Below are positions 15,682 to 24,439 of a stretch of DNA of 64,000 nucleotides, one piece after another; position 1 is the stretch's first letter, and every line of letters starts with the position of its first letter. Origin of the DNA: Rubrivivax sp. (GTDB lineage: Bacteria; Pseudomonadota; Gammaproteobacteria; Burkholderiales; Burkholderiaceae_C); contig JAHBZS010000011.1 of the NCBI GenBank assembly GCA_019635285.1, positions 62,001 to 126,000 of the forward strand. The letters are read 5' to 3'. The notes beneath the pieces were generated by a model, which was not told the DNA's origin, did no database searches, and saw only the letters and a list, made by a program, of their open reading frames with translations. Made by a program: the position numbers and the translations under genes.

Positions 15682-17442
15682 ATGAGCCGCTGGGCCTTCC
15701 CCGCCTTCGCGGCGGTCATGCTGCTGCCGGCGCTGCCGGTGCCGGACTTCTGGATCACGCAGAGCAACTACATCGGCCTGTATGCGCTGGTGGCGCTGGG
15801 CCTGGTGCTGCTCACCGGCGTCGGCGGCTTCACCTCCTTCGGCCAGGCGGCCTTCGTCGGCGTCGGCGCCTATGCGGCGGCCTTCCTGGCGGTGAAGATG
15901 GGCGTGTCGCCGTGGATCACGCTGCTCGTCGGCCAGGTGCTGGCGGTGGGGATCGCGCTGGTGCTGGGCGCGATCACCTTGCGCATGTCGGGCCACTACC
16001 TGCCGCTGGCCACCATCTGCTGGGGCCTGGTGCTGTACTACACCATGGGCAACATGGACTGGCTGGGCAAGTACGACGGCCTGCTGGGCGTGCCGACGCT
16101 GCATTTCTTCGGCCAGGACCTGGGCACCGGGCGCGGCCTGCACGTCGTCATCTGGGTCTTCGCGCTGGCCGCCGCGCTGCTGCTGACCCACCTGCTCGAT
16201 TCGCGCCCCGGCCGCGCCATCCGCTCGCTGAAGAGCGGCGCGACGATGGCCGAGGCCATGGGCATCTCCACGCTGCGCTACAAGATCACCATCTTCGTCA
16301 TCGCCGCGATGCTGGCGGCCGCGTCCGGCTGGCTGTTCGCGCACTTCCAGCGCACCGTCAACCCGACGCCGTTTTCGCTGGCCAAGGGCATCGAATATCT
16401 GTTCATGGCGGTGCTGGGCGGCGTGGGCAGCGTGTGGGGCGCCTTCCTCGGTTCGGCCGTGGTGCGCCTGACCGAAGACCAGTTGCAGGTGCTGCTGCCC
16501 AAGCTCATCGGCACCAGCGGCAACTTCGAGACCATCGTCTTCGGCATCGTGCTGGTGGTGGTGTTGAAGTACGCGCCCGACGGCCTGTGGAGCTTCGTCG
16601 GCCGCTGGCGCAAGAGCAGCACGACGCGCGTGCGCGACTGGGCCGGCGCCGAGCCGCTGCCCAAGCGCGCCAAGCCGGCGGCCGGCGAACGCCTGCTCGA
16701 CGTCGACCAGGTGCGCAAGCAGTTCGGCGGGCTGGTGGCCGTGAACGATGTCGGCTTCACCCTGGACGCCGGCGAGATCGTCGCGCTGATCGGGCCCAAC
16801 GGCGCCGGCAAGTCCACCACCTTCAACCTGATCACCGGCGTGCTGCCGCTCAGCGGCGGCGCGGTGCGCTGGCGCGGGCAGGACATCTCGGGCCGGCCCT
16901 CGCGCGCCATCGCGCGGCTGGGCGTGTCGCGCACCTTCCAGCACGTGAAGATGATTCCGGAGATGACGGTGCTGGAAAACGTCGCGCTGGGCGGCTACGG
17001 GCGCACGAGTTCGGGCGTGCTGCGCGCCATGCTGCGGCTGGACCGCGCCGAAGAAAAACGCCTGTTCGCCGAAGCCGAAGCGCAGCTGGCACGCATCGGC
17101 ATGGCCGATCGCCTGCACGAGCTGGCCGGCAACCTGGCGCTGGGCCCGCAGCGACTGATGGAGATCGCCCGCGCGCTGGCCACCGACCCGGCACTGCTGC
17201 TGCTGGACGAGCCGGCCGCCGGGTTGCGCCACCATGAGAAGCAGGCGCTGGCCGGCGTGCTGCGACAGCTCAAGGCCGAAGGCATGAGCCTGCTGCTGGT
17301 GGAGCACGACATGGACTTCGTGATGGGCCTGGCCGACCGCGTGGTGGTCATGGAGTTCGGCACCAAGCTGATGGAAGGCACGCCGGCCGAAGTGCAGGCC
17401 AGCCCCGCCGTCCGCGCGGCCTATCTCGGGACGGAGCACTGA
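15682..17442 (+). CDS. Fused LivM-type permease and LivG-type ATPase
   Basis: 586 aa. Residues ~1-310 are a LivM-type permease (GLYALVALGLVLLTGVGGFT, SGHYLPLATICWG, then GISTLRYKITIFVIAAMLAA). A linker of about 30 residues leads to a LivG-type ATPase with Walker A GPNGAGKST (about 372-380), the Q-loop FQHVKMIPEMTV, signature LALGPQRLMEIARAL, and Walker B LLLLDEPAAGL with H-loop VEHDMDFVM. Such fusions are known among betaproteobacterial LIV-type transporters. The signature reads LALGPQR instead of LSxGQQR, a usual LivG-like variation. Confidence 0.9.
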   Translation: MSRWAFPAFAAVMLLPALPVPDFWITQSNYIGLYALVALGLVLLTGVGGFTSFGQAAFVGVGAYAAAFLAVKMGVSPWITLLVGQVLAVGIALVLGAITLRMSGHYLPLATICWGLVLYYTMGNMDWLGKYDGLLGVPTLHFFGQDLGTGRGLHVVIWVFALAAALLLTHLLDSRPGRAIRSLKSGATMAEAMGISTLRYKITIFVIAAMLAAASGWLFAHFQRTVNPTPFSLAKGIEYLFMAVLGGVGSVWGAFLGSAVVRLTEDQLQVLLPKLIGTSGNFETIVFGIVLVVVLKYAPDGLWSFVGRWRKSSTTRVRDWAGAEPLPKRAKPAAGERLLDVDQVRKQFGGLVAVNDVGFTLDAGEIVALIGPNGAGKSTTFNLITGVLPLSGGAVRWRGQDISGRPSRAIARLGVSRTFQHVKMIPEMTVLENVALGGYGRTSSGVLRAMLRLDRAEEKRLFAEAEAQLARIGMADRLHELAGNLALGPQRLMEIARALATDPALLLLDEPAAGLRHHEKQALAGVLRQLKAEGMSLLLVEHDMDFVMGLADRVVVMEFGTKLMEGTPAEVQASPAVRAAYLGTEH

Positions 17443-17523
17443 CATGAGACCCCCCAGCTCATTTCATCCGCGGCCCCCCGAGGCAGCGCAAGCCTCCCTT
17501 CGGACGGCCGGGCGGGAGGCTTG
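17440..17523 (+). repeat. Intra-operon GC-rich hairpin element, subfamily B
   Basis: Starts at the stop codon (TGACATG) of the LivMG fusion gene and fills the gap to the LivF gene. It contains GCCCCCCGAGG and CCTTCGGACGGCCGGGCGGG. Aligned by eye with the two elements at 36295-36441, most positions agree (CATGnnnCCCCCnnGCTCAnTTCnTnCGC). Confidence 0.6.
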
Positions 17524-18249
17524 ATGGCTGCGCTTCTGGAAGTGACCGACCTGCACGCCGGCTACGGCCGCGCCGAGGTGCTGACCGGCCTGAACTTTGC
17601 GCTGCAGCCCAAGCAGGTGGTCAGCGTGATCGGCCCCAACGGCGCCGGCAAATCCACCACGCTGGCGGCGCTGATGGGCATCCTGCCCTACCGCGGCCGC
17701 GTCGTCTTCGACGGCCAGGACTTAGGCAGCAGCACGCTGGAAGACCGCGTGATGCTCGGCCTGGCGCTGGTGCCGGAAAAGCGCGAGCTCTTCGGCACCA
17801 TGCCGGTGGAGGACAACCTGGTGCTGGGCGGCTACCGCGCGATGAAGCAGCGCGTGCCGGACTGGAAGCGCGGCATCGAGCGCGTCTACACGCTGTTCCC
17901 GCGGCTGAAGGAGCGGCGCGCGCAGCTCGCCGGCACGCTGTCCGGCGGCGAGCGCCAGATGCTGGCGGTGGGCCGCGCGCTGATGTCGGCGCCGAAACTC
18001 TTGATGCTGGACGAACCCAGCCTGGGCCTGGCGCCGCTGGTGGTGCGCGACATCTTCGACATCATCGAGCGGCTGCGCGCCGAGGGCACCAGCATCCTGC
18101 TGATCGAACAGAACGCACGCGCCGCGCTGGCAGTATCCGACCACGGCTACGTGCTGGAGACCGGCGCCATCGTGCTCGACGGCCCGGCCGAGACGCTGGC
18201 GCACGACCCGCGGGTGATCGAGACCTACCTCGGCGCCAAGCGAGACTGA
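17524..18249 (+). CDS. ABC transporter ATP-binding protein, LivF type
   Basis: Second ATPase of the LIV-type importer, 241 aa. Walker A IGPNGAGKSTT (about residues 37-47), Q-loop region VPEKRELFGTMPVEDN, signature LSGGERQMLAVGRAL, Walker B LLMLDEPSLGLAP and H-loop IEQNARAAL are all standard for LivF. I take ATG 17524; a TTG directly before it (17521) is possible. It closes the operon begun by the acyl-CoA ligase gene, 81 nt after the LivMG gene with a repeat element between. Together the five proteins make a complete importer. Confidence 0.92.
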   Translation: MAALLEVTDLHAGYGRAEVLTGLNFALQPKQVVSVIGPNGAGKSTTLAALMGILPYRGRVVFDGQDLGSSTLEDRVMLGLALVPEKRELFGTMPVEDNLVLGGYRAMKQRVPDWKRGIERVYTLFPRLKERRAQLAGTLSGGERQMLAVGRALMSAPKLLMLDEPSLGLAPLVVRDIFDIIERLRAEGTSILLIEQNARAALAVSDHGYVLETGAIVLDGPAETLAHDPRVIETYLGAKRD

Positions 18250-18932
18250 CAGCCACGGCGGCCAAAACGCAAAGGCCGGGGAGCAGTTGTCGGCGCAAAG
18301 CCGACATCCAAGAACCGCGTGGCGTGCGACGTTTTAGGTGCGGCAAAGCCGGGCCCGGGCAGGCCGCGACGCTTCGCTGAGGCGGTCGGCTGCGCCGACT
18401 GCCCTGCGGTGCTCGCGCCCATGGCCTCGTCGCCAACTCACTGCGCGGACTATGTCCGCTCCGTTCAGACAGTCGCGACGAAGTCAGAGGTGGAGGCGCG
18501 CTGCGCGCGCTGGCCATGGGCGCTGCGCTCCTCGGCGCCTCAGAGGCGCATCGCGTCCTGCCCGGGCCCGGCTTTGCGGCAGCGCTCGTGGTGTTCGGGA
18601 GAACGCCACCGCGGCCACGACCTCGCGTCAGGCGGCACCTGGCAGGGGCGATTTCTGCGGCGACGAGGAGCGCAGCGCCGGGGTCGGCGCGCGCAGCGCG
18701 CTTCGTCCTCATGCTTGCCGCATCTGTTTGAGCGCAGCGCGCAGCGCGTAGCGAGTTATGCGGCACGACCCCGGGGCGAGCACCGCAGTGCAGTCGTCGC
18801 GAAGCGGCGACCGCCGCAGCATGAGCGCCTGGCAGGTGCCGCCTGGCGCGATGCGCTGAAACCCCGCAAGAACGGCTGTGGACTTCGACCGGTATGCGCC
18901 GACCCCGCCCTTCAATCGGCCGAAACGCGCCG
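18250..18932. repeat. Gene-free spacer built of inverted repeats
   Basis: I see no credible gene in these 683 nt. A perfect 21-nt inverted repeat (18343-18363 with 18557-18577, core AAGCCGGGCCCGGGCAGG) is part of longer, imperfect arms that continue inwards and include GCGCCCATGGC (18415-18425) / GCCATGGGCGC (18513-18523). A third copy, in inverted orientation, matches 19 of 20 nt: GCGAGCACCGCAGTGCAGTC at 18777-18796 against the complement of 18397-18416. GGCGGCACCTGGC (18631) and its near-complement (18831-18843) form another pair. This looks like a dispersed repeat mosaic or a decayed mobile element. Confidence 0.55.
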
Positions 18933-20129
18933 TCAGCCGGCCATCACCTCGGCCATGGCCTGCGCGGTGCGTTCGACGTTGCCGTTGTTCAGCCCGGCCA
19001 CGCAGATGCGGCCGCTGCGCACCAGGTACACCGCGTACTCGTCGCGCAGCCGGTCGACCTGCGCGGCGCTCAGGCCCGTGTAGCTGAACATGCCGCGCTG
19101 CGTCAGGAAATAGTCGAAGTTGCGCCCCGGCACCTTGGCACTGATGACCTCGTGCAGCGCCTTGCGCATCGCCAGGATGCGCTGGCGCATCGCCGCCAGT
19201 TCGCTTTCCCACATCGGCCGCAGGTCGGCATCGGCCAGCACGTGCGCGACGATCTGGCCGCCGTGGATCGGCGGGCTGGAATAGTTGCGGCGCACGGTGA
19301 ACTTCATCTGCCCCAGCACGTTCTCGGCCTGCTTCGCGTCCGGGCAGACGACGCTGAGCGCGCCGCAGCGTTCGCCGTAGACGCTCATGCTCTTGCTGAA
19401 GGAATTGGCGACGAAGAAGCTGGCGCCGGTGGCGGCCAGCGCACGCACCGCGTAGGCGTCCTCGGCGATGCCGTCGCCGAAGCCCTGGTAGGCCAGGTCC
19501 AGGTAGGGGATCAGCTTGCGCTCGACGAGCAGCGGGATCAGTTCGTCCCACTGCGCGCGCGTCAGGTCCACGCCGGTGGGGTTGTGGCAGCAGGCGTGCA
19601 GCAGCACCACGCTGCCGGCGGGCAGCGCCTTCAGCGTGTCGAGCATGGCGCCGAAGCGCACGCCGCCGCCTTGCGGGTCGTAGTAGGGGTAGGTGTGCAC
19701 GGCGATGCTGGCGCCTTCGAACATCGAACGGTGGTTGTCCCAGGTGGGGTCGCTGACCCAGACCTCGCTCTGCGGGAACCAGCGCTTGATGAAGTCGGCG
19801 CCAACCTTCAACCCGCCCGACGAGCCCACCGACTGGATAGTGGCCACGCGCTTGGACGCCAGCGCCTCGTGCTCGGCGCCGAACAGCAGCTTCTGCACCG
19901 CCTCGCGGAAGTTGGCGGCACCTTCGATGGGCAGATAGGGCTTCGGCCCGCCCAGCGCGACGTGGCGCGCCTCGGCCAGCTGCACCGAACGCATCACCGG
20001 GATGCGGCCCTGCTCGTCGAAGTAGATGCCGATGGACAGGTTGACCTTGTGCGGCCGCGGGTCGGCCTGGAAGACCTCGACCAGCGCGAGGATGGGGTCG
20101 CCCGCGAAGGGCTCGACGTGTTCAAACAT
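18933..20129 (-). CDS. Aromatic/aspartate aminotransferase (class I, TyrB/AspC type)
   Basis: PLP-dependent transaminase, 398 aa, interconverting aspartate or aromatic amino acids with their 2-oxoacids. Begins MFEHVEPFAGDPILAL, characteristic of TyrB/AspC. It contains the cofactor-binding SVGSSGGLKVGADF, CCHNPTGVDLT, the Asp-Ala-Tyr equivalent DLAYQGFGDG, and PLP lysine Lys246 in NSFSKSMSVYGERCG, plus the C-terminal substrate arginine region RSGRICVAGLNNGN. CAGGAG precedes ATG 20129. On the minus strand it follows the glutathione peroxidase gene with a hairpin element between. Confidence 0.92.
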   Translation of the reverse strand: MFEHVEPFAGDPILALVEVFQADPRPHKVNLSIGIYFDEQGRIPVMRSVQLAEARHVALGGPKPYLPIEGAANFREAVQKLLFGAEHEALASKRVATIQSVGSSGGLKVGADFIKRWFPQSEVWVSDPTWDNHRSMFEGASIAVHTYPYYDPQGGGVRFGAMLDTLKALPAGSVVLLHACCHNPTGVDLTRAQWDELIPLLVERKLIPYLDLAYQGFGDGIAEDAYAVRALAATGASFFVANSFSKSMSVYGERCGALSVVCPDAKQAENVLGQMKFTVRRNYSSPPIHGGQIVAHVLADADLRPMWESELAAMRQRILAMRKALHEVISAKVPGRNFDYFLTQRGMFSYTGLSAAQVDRLRDEYAVYLVRSGRICVAGLNNGNVERTAQAMAEVMAG

Positions 20130-20185
20130 GGAAGCTCCTGGTAACGCACACGCCATCGCGCGATGCATCGCGCAGCCGCCGCGGA

Positions 20186-20255
20186 ACCGGCTCGGCCGGG
20201 CCGCAGGCGACGCCCCCTCGAGGGAGGGCGCCGCAGGCGCTGCGGGGGTGGGTCA
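20186..20255 (-). repeat. GC-rich hairpin element, subfamily A (minus orientation)
   Basis: Read on the minus strand it begins exactly at the stop codon of the peroxidase gene with TGACCCACCCCCG, like the element at 14484, continues with CAGCGCCTGCGGCGC and a CCCTCGAGGGGG stretch, and is followed by CCGGTTCCGCGGCGG. It separates the peroxidase from the aminotransferase gene. Confidence 0.6.
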
Positions 20256-20741
20256 TTTCGCCGCCAGCGCGGCCTCGATGTCCTTCTTCAGCGACTCGGG
20301 CTTGTCGGTGGGCGCGTAGCGCTTGAGCACCTGGCCGTCGCGGCCGACCAGGAACTTGGTGAAGTTCCACTTGATGGCCTTGCTGCCCAGGATGCCCGGC
20401 GCCTGCGCGGTGAGCCACTTCCACAGCGGGTGGGCGTGGGCGCCGTTGACTTCCACCTTGGACATCATCGGAAAGCTGACGCCGTAGTTCAGCTGGCAGA
20501 ACGACGCGATCTGGTCGTTCGAGCCCGGGTCCTGCCCGCCGAACTGGTTGCTGGGAAAGCCCACCACCACCAGGCCCTTGTCGGCGTATTCCTTCCACAG
20601 CGTCTCCAGGCCCGCGAACTGCGGCGTGAAGCCGCATTCGCTGGCGGTGTTGACGATCAGCAGCACCTTGCCGCGCTGCGTGCTCAGCTGCGCCGGCTTG
20701 CCGTCGATGGACAGGGCTTCGAAGTCGTAGATGCTGCTCAT
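20253..20741 (-). CDS. Glutathione peroxidase (cysteine type, BtuE/GpxA-like)
   Basis: 162 aa thiol peroxidase that reduces hydrogen peroxide and organic hydroperoxides. The peroxidatic residue is Cys36 in NTASECGFTPQ (Sec in mammalian enzymes); the Gln of FPSNQFGGQDPG and the Trp/Asn of KWNFTKFL complete the catalytic tetrad. No signal peptide, so cytoplasmic. Bacterial members often use thioredoxin instead of glutathione. Short length and the absence of the tetramerisation loop fit the monomeric bacterial type. Confidence 0.93.
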   Translation of the reverse strand: MSSIYDFEALSIDGKPAQLSTQRGKVLLIVNTASECGFTPQFAGLETLWKEYADKGLVVVGFPSNQFGGQDPGSNDQIASFCQLNYGVSFPMMSKVEVNGAHAHPLWKWLTAQAPGILGSKAIKWNFTKFLVGRDGQVLKRYAPTDKPESLKKDIEAALAAK

Positions 20742-20753
20742 GGAAGGCTCCGC

Positions 20754-21668
20754 TCAGGGTGAAGGATCGGCCGGCGCGTCGCCCATTATCGGCGCCTGTC
20801 GCTCCAGCGCCGACAGCAGCGCCGCCGCGACGATGAGCAGGCCGCCGACCACCAGCGACGTGCTCAGCCGGCCCGCGCCCAGCGCCACCGCCGAGACGCT
20901 GGCGAACAGCACCTCGGTGACCATGACCACCGCGGTGACGTTGGCGCTGAGCCGCGCCGCGCCGTACTGCAGCGCCAGGTTGCTGAGCAGGAACAGCGCG
21001 CCCAGGCCCAGCGCACCCAGCATCCACGCCGCCTGCGGCGCCGGCGGCAGCGACACCAGCCCGCGGCCGCCCAGCAGCAGCGCCAGCGTCGCGGAGACCA
21101 GCGCGCCGCCCAGGAACATGGCCAGCGCGCGCGCCAGCTCGGGCCGGTGCGCCTCGCGCCGCAGCATCACGTTGTTCAGCGCAAAGGCGAAGCCGCCGAG
21201 CAGGCCCAGCGCCTCGGCCAGGCTGCGCGGCAGCGGCAGGCCGCCCTCGGCCGGCCACAGCACCACCGCCGCGCCGGCCAGCGCCAGCGCCACGCGCACC
21301 GCGGCCAGCACGCTGAGCCGCTCGTGCAGCAGCAGCCGGGCCAGCAGCACGGCCCACAGCGGCATGGTGTAGAAGAGCAGCACCACGCGCACCACGTCGC
21401 CGATGGTCACGCCCCAGTTGAAGGCGGCGTTGGTGGTGCCCGAGGCCAGCACCAGCACCCACAGCGCCGGCGCACGCAGCAGCTGCGGCCAGCTGGCGGG
21501 CCGCCACAGGCTGATGAAGACCACCGCCAGCAGGTAGATCAGCGCGGTGGCCCACAGCGGGTGCAGGCCCATCGCCTCCAGCCGGCGGAACGGCCACCAC
21601 GACACGCCCCAGGTGAAGGCATTGAAGACCAGGCCGAGCACCGGCCACAGCAGCGGGCGCGCCGACAT
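20754..21668 (-). CDS. EamA/DMT-family transporter
   Basis: Inner-membrane carrier of the drug/metabolite transporter superfamily, 304 aa, with two EamA halves of five helices each (MSARPLLWPVLGLVFNAFTW to VVLWP; ALGLLGGFAFALNNVMLRRE to VAAALLSAL). The substrate is unknown; relatives export amino acids or metabolites. Start ATG 21668 overlaps the lplT stop by 1 nt (TGATG), so the two are cotranscribed. Confidence 0.88.
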   Translation of the reverse strand: MSARPLLWPVLGLVFNAFTWGVSWWPFRRLEAMGLHPLWATALIYLLAVVFISLWRPASWPQLLRAPALWVLVLASGTTNAAFNWGVTIGDVVRVVLLFYTMPLWAVLLARLLLHERLSVLAAVRVALALAGAAVVLWPAEGGLPLPRSLAEALGLLGGFAFALNNVMLRREAHRPELARALAMFLGGALVSATLALLLGGRGLVSLPPAPQAAWMLGALGLGALFLLSNLALQYGAARLSANVTAVVMVTEVLFASVSAVALGAGRLSTSLVVGGLLIVAAALLSALERQAPIMGDAPADPSP

Positions 21669-22945
21669 CAGTGCTTGTCGGACCGGGCGATGGCCAGCAG
21701 GCGCTCGACCTCGTCGAAGTGCAGCACGCAGTTGCGCTGGTGCCAGCGGCGGATGAACCACATGATCACGGCCACGCCCACGCCGAGCACGGTGATGACG
21801 CCGAAGGGCGTGGCGCCCAGCTTGGTCATCAGCGCATACAGCGCGCTCAGGCCCAGGATGCAGGCCTGCTCGTTGAAGTTCTGCACGGCGATGGAGCGGC
21901 CGGCGCCCATCAGGTTGTGGCCGCGGTGCTGCAGCAGCGCGTTCATCGGCACCACCAGGTAGCCGCTGACCGTGCCGAGCAGGATCAGGAACGGCACCGC
22001 CACCCAGACATCGGTGACGAAGTTCAGCCCGGCGATGAGCAGGCCCATGGCGATGCCCATGGGGATCGTGCCGGTGGCCTTGTCCAGTCGCGTGCGCAGC
22101 GCGGCCAGCACCGCGCCGGCCGCGGTGCCCAGCGCCACCACCGCGCCCAGCGACGAGGCCTGTGTGACGTTGTAGCCCAGCGCCACCGCGGCCCAGGGGA
22201 AGACGATGACGCGCATGTTGCCGCCGATGCCCCAGAACAGCGTGGTCGTGGCCAGCGAGATCTGGCCCAGCTTGTCGCTCCACAGGCGCGCGTTGCACTG
22301 CGCGAAGTCGCGCACCAGGCTCCACGGGCGCCGCGACAGCGGCTGCAGCGGTGCCTCGGTGCGCGGGATGTACAGGTTGAAGGCCGCGGCCACCAGGTAC
22401 AGCACCATGATCGTGGCGATGGCGCTCTCGGCCGGCGTGTCGATGCCGGTATCGATGAACGGCAGGTCCAGCCCCAGCAGGAAGGTCGACACCTTGTGCC
22501 CGACCAGCTGGCCGCCGAGCACGATGCCGAGGATCACCGACAGGATGGTCAGGCCCTCGATCCAGCCGTTGGCCTTGACCAGCTGCGACGGTGGCAGCAG
22601 CTCGGTCAGGATGCCGTACTTGGCCGGCGAGTAGGCGGCCGCGCCCAGGCCGACGATGGCATAGGACAGCAGCGGATGCGTGCCGAAGGCCATCATCAGG
22701 CAGCCCACCACCTTGATGGCGTTGGACACGAACATCACCTTGCCCTTGGGCAGCGCGTCGGCGAAGGCGCCGACGAAGGGCGCCAGCAGCACGTAGAACA
22801 GCGCGAACATCGACGGCAACGCCGCCACGTGCCAGCTGGGGGCCTTGGAGGAATTCAGCAGTTCGATGGCGGCCACCAGCAGCGCGTTGTCAGCCAGCGA
22901 GCTGAAGAACTGCGCCGACATGATGGTGGAGAAGCCTTTTTTCAT
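21668..22945 (-). CDS. lplT: Lysophospholipid transporter LplT
   Basis: Inner-membrane MFS protein, 425 aa, that flips lysophospholipids to the inner leaflet for re-acylation. It starts MKKGFSTIMSAQFFSSLADN, the conserved LplT opening, and continues FALFYVLLAPFVGAFADALPKG and AYSPAKYGILTELLPPSQLVKANGW-like signatures of the family. The acyltransferase/synthetase partner (Aas) is not adjacent, unlike in E. coli. It is divergent from alr, and lplT, alr and radA are neighbours in many Betaproteobacteria. Confidence 0.93.
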   Translation of the reverse strand: MKKGFSTIMSAQFFSSLADNALLVAAIELLNSSKAPSWHVAALPSMFALFYVLLAPFVGAFADALPKGKVMFVSNAIKVVGCLMMAFGTHPLLSYAIVGLGAAAYSPAKYGILTELLPPSQLVKANGWIEGLTILSVILGIVLGGQLVGHKVSTFLLGLDLPFIDTGIDTPAESAIATIMVLYLVAAAFNLYIPRTEAPLQPLSRRPWSLVRDFAQCNARLWSDKLGQISLATTTLFWGIGGNMRVIVFPWAAVALGYNVTQASSLGAVVALGTAAGAVLAALRTRLDKATGTIPMGIAMGLLIAGLNFVTDVWVAVPFLILLGTVSGYLVVPMNALLQHRGHNLMGAGRSIAVQNFNEQACILGLSALYALMTKLGATPFGVITVLGVGVAVIMWFIRRWHQRNCVLHFDEVERLLAIARSDKH

Positions 22946-23039
22946 CTGCTACGCAGCGATTTTTTTCGCGCCGCGTCGTGGCCCTCGACGCGCGCTGGTC
23001 TCCTTGTGGGGCTGCGGTTTATAGCACGCAGGGCACTGG

Positions 23040-23045
23040 CAGAAT
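23040..23045 (+). promoter_or_regulatory. Putative -10 (CAGAAT) of alr
   Basis: CAGAAT ends 6 nt before the GTG start of alr, with TTTATAG at 23018-23024 further upstream and no Shine-Dalgarno. This predicts a leaderless or nearly leaderless alr mRNA. Confidence 0.4.
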
Positions 23046-23051
23046 CCTTGC

Positions 23052-24149
23052 GTGCCGCGCCCGATCGAAGCCCTGATCCACACGCGCGCGCTGTCGCAGA
23101 ACCTGCAGCGCGCACGCCAGGCTGCGCCCGACGCGCGTGTCTGGGCGGTGGTCAAGGCCAACGCCTACGGCCACGGCATCGAACACGTCTACGAAGGGCT
23201 GCGCGGCGCCGACGGCTTCGCGCTGCTCGACCTGGCCGAAGCCGAACGCGTGCGGCGCCTGGGCTGGCGCGGGCCGATCCTGCTGCTCGAAGGGACTTTC
23301 GAGGCGCGCGACCTGGAGCTGTGCTCGCGGCTCAACCTGTGGCATGCGGTGCACTGCGACGAGCAGATCAGCTGGCTGGCCGCGCACAAGACGCAAGTGC
23401 CGCATCGTGTGTTCCTGAAGATGAACAGCGGCATGAACCGCCTGGGCTTCCGCCGCGACGCCTTCCGTGCGGCCTGGGCACGGCTGAACGCGCTGCCGCA
23501 GGTGGACGAGATCTCGCTGATGACGCATTTCTCCGACGCCGACACGGCCGCGGGCATCACGCAGCCGCTGGCCGACTTCGAGGCGGCGACCGCCGACCTG
23601 CCCGGCGAGCGCAGCGTCGGCAACAGCGCCGCGACGCTGCGCCATGCCGCCGACGCCCGCGTGGCCGCCGACTGGGTGCGCCCCGGCATCATGCTCTACG
23701 GCAGCGCGCCGGACTACCCGGAACACGACATCGCCCACTGGCAGCTGCAGCCGACGATGACCTTGCGCTCGCGCCTGATCGCGGTGCAGGCGCTGCACCC
23801 CGGCGACCGCGTCGGCTACGGCAGCGCCTTCGTCGCCGACGCGCCGATGCGCCTGGGCGTCGTGGCCTGCGGCTACGCCGACGGCTACCCGCGCCTGTGC
23901 CCCACCGGCACGCCGGTGCTGGTGGACGGCGTGCGCACGCGCACCCTGGGCCGGGTGTCGATGGACATGATCACCGTCGACCTGGAGCCGGTGCCGCAGG
24001 CCGCGCCGGGCAGCGAGGTCACGCTGTGGGGCGAAGGCCCCGGCGGGTCGCGGCTGCCCATCGACGAGGTGGCGCGCACTGCCGGCACCCTGGGCTACGA
24101 GCTGATGTGCGCGCTGGCGCCGCGCGTGCCCGTGCGCACCGTGGACTGA
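23052..24149 (+). CDS. alr: Alanine racemase
   Basis: PLP-dependent conversion of L- to D-alanine for peptidoglycan, 365 aa. The PLP lysine is Lys35 in [11 protein letters not shown]; the second catalytic base, Tyr in RVGYGSAF, lies near residue 257, and the substrate-pocket segment [11 protein letters not shown] and [12 protein letters not shown] follow. GTG start at 23052 gives the normal N-terminus (MPRPIEALI). Its lysine-containing motif and full length indicate a functional enzyme. It is divergent from lplT. Confidence 0.95.
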   Translation: MPRPIEALIHTRALSQNLQRARQAAPDARVWAVVKANAYGHGIEHVYEGLRGADGFALLDLAEAERVRRLGWRGPILLLEGTFEARDLELCSRLNLWHAVHCDEQISWLAAHKTQVPHRVFLKMNSGMNRLGFRRDAFRAAWARLNALPQVDEISLMTHFSDADTAAGITQPLADFEAATADLPGERSVGNSAATLRHAADARVAADWVRPGIMLYGSAPDYPEHDIAHWQLQPTMTLRSRLIAVQALHPGDRVGYGSAFVADAPMRLGVVACGYADGYPRLCPTGTPVLVDGVRTRTLGRVSMDMITVDLEPVPQAAPGSEVTLWGEGPGGSRLPIDEVARTAGTLGYELMCALAPRVPVRTVD

Positions 24150-24196
24150 CCTACACTGCCGCGGCGGCATGCGGCCGCCTGATAAGGAGGAGCGAC

Positions 24197-24439
24197 ATGG
24201 GAATCCTGGGCACGATCCTGGTCGGCCTGATCGTCGGCGCGCTGGCGCGCTTCGTCATGCCCGGCGAGCAGAAGATGGGCTGGATCCTGACGATCCTGCT
24301 CGGCATCGCCGGCTCGGTGGTGGCCGGCGTCATCGGGCGGGCGCTGGGCTGGTACGCGCCGGACCAGCCGGTGGGCTGGATCGCCTCGGTGCTGGGCGCG
24401 GTGCTGGTGCTGTTCATCGTCGGCAAGATGCGCAAGTGA
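24197..24439 (+). CDS. GlsB/YeaQ/YmgE-family small membrane protein
   Basis: 80 aa with three hydrophobic segments (ILGTILVGLIVGALARFVM, ILTILLGIAGSVVAGVIG, WIASVLGAVLVLFIVG) and the family motif FVMPGEQKMGW. It is typically stress-induced and placed in the inner membrane; function unknown. A strong AAGGAGGAG ribosome-binding site precedes ATG 24197, and a leader hairpin (GCGGC with GCCGC, 24160-24177) lies upstream. Its stop overlaps the arfB start (GTGA). Confidence 0.85.
   Translation: MGILGTILVGLIVGALARFVMPGEQKMGWILTILLGIAGSVVAGVIGRALGWYAPDQPVGWIASVLGAVLVLFIVGKMRK

Noticed and set aside
18338-19083. Possible small genes in the 18250-18932 spacer
   Set aside because: Candidate frames are short, Arg/Ala-rich and share no motif; the sequence is made of inverted repeats, so it was described as non-coding.
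20754-22325. Apparent fusion of the EamA transporter with an upstream Arg-rich peptide
   Set aside because: The real start is the ATG at 21668 overlapping the lplT stop; the upstream part is an out-of-frame reading of lplT.
22960-22970. T-run (ATTTTTTT) between lplT and alr as a terminator
   Set aside because: It lies between divergent gene starts, has no stem before it, and would terminate neither gene.
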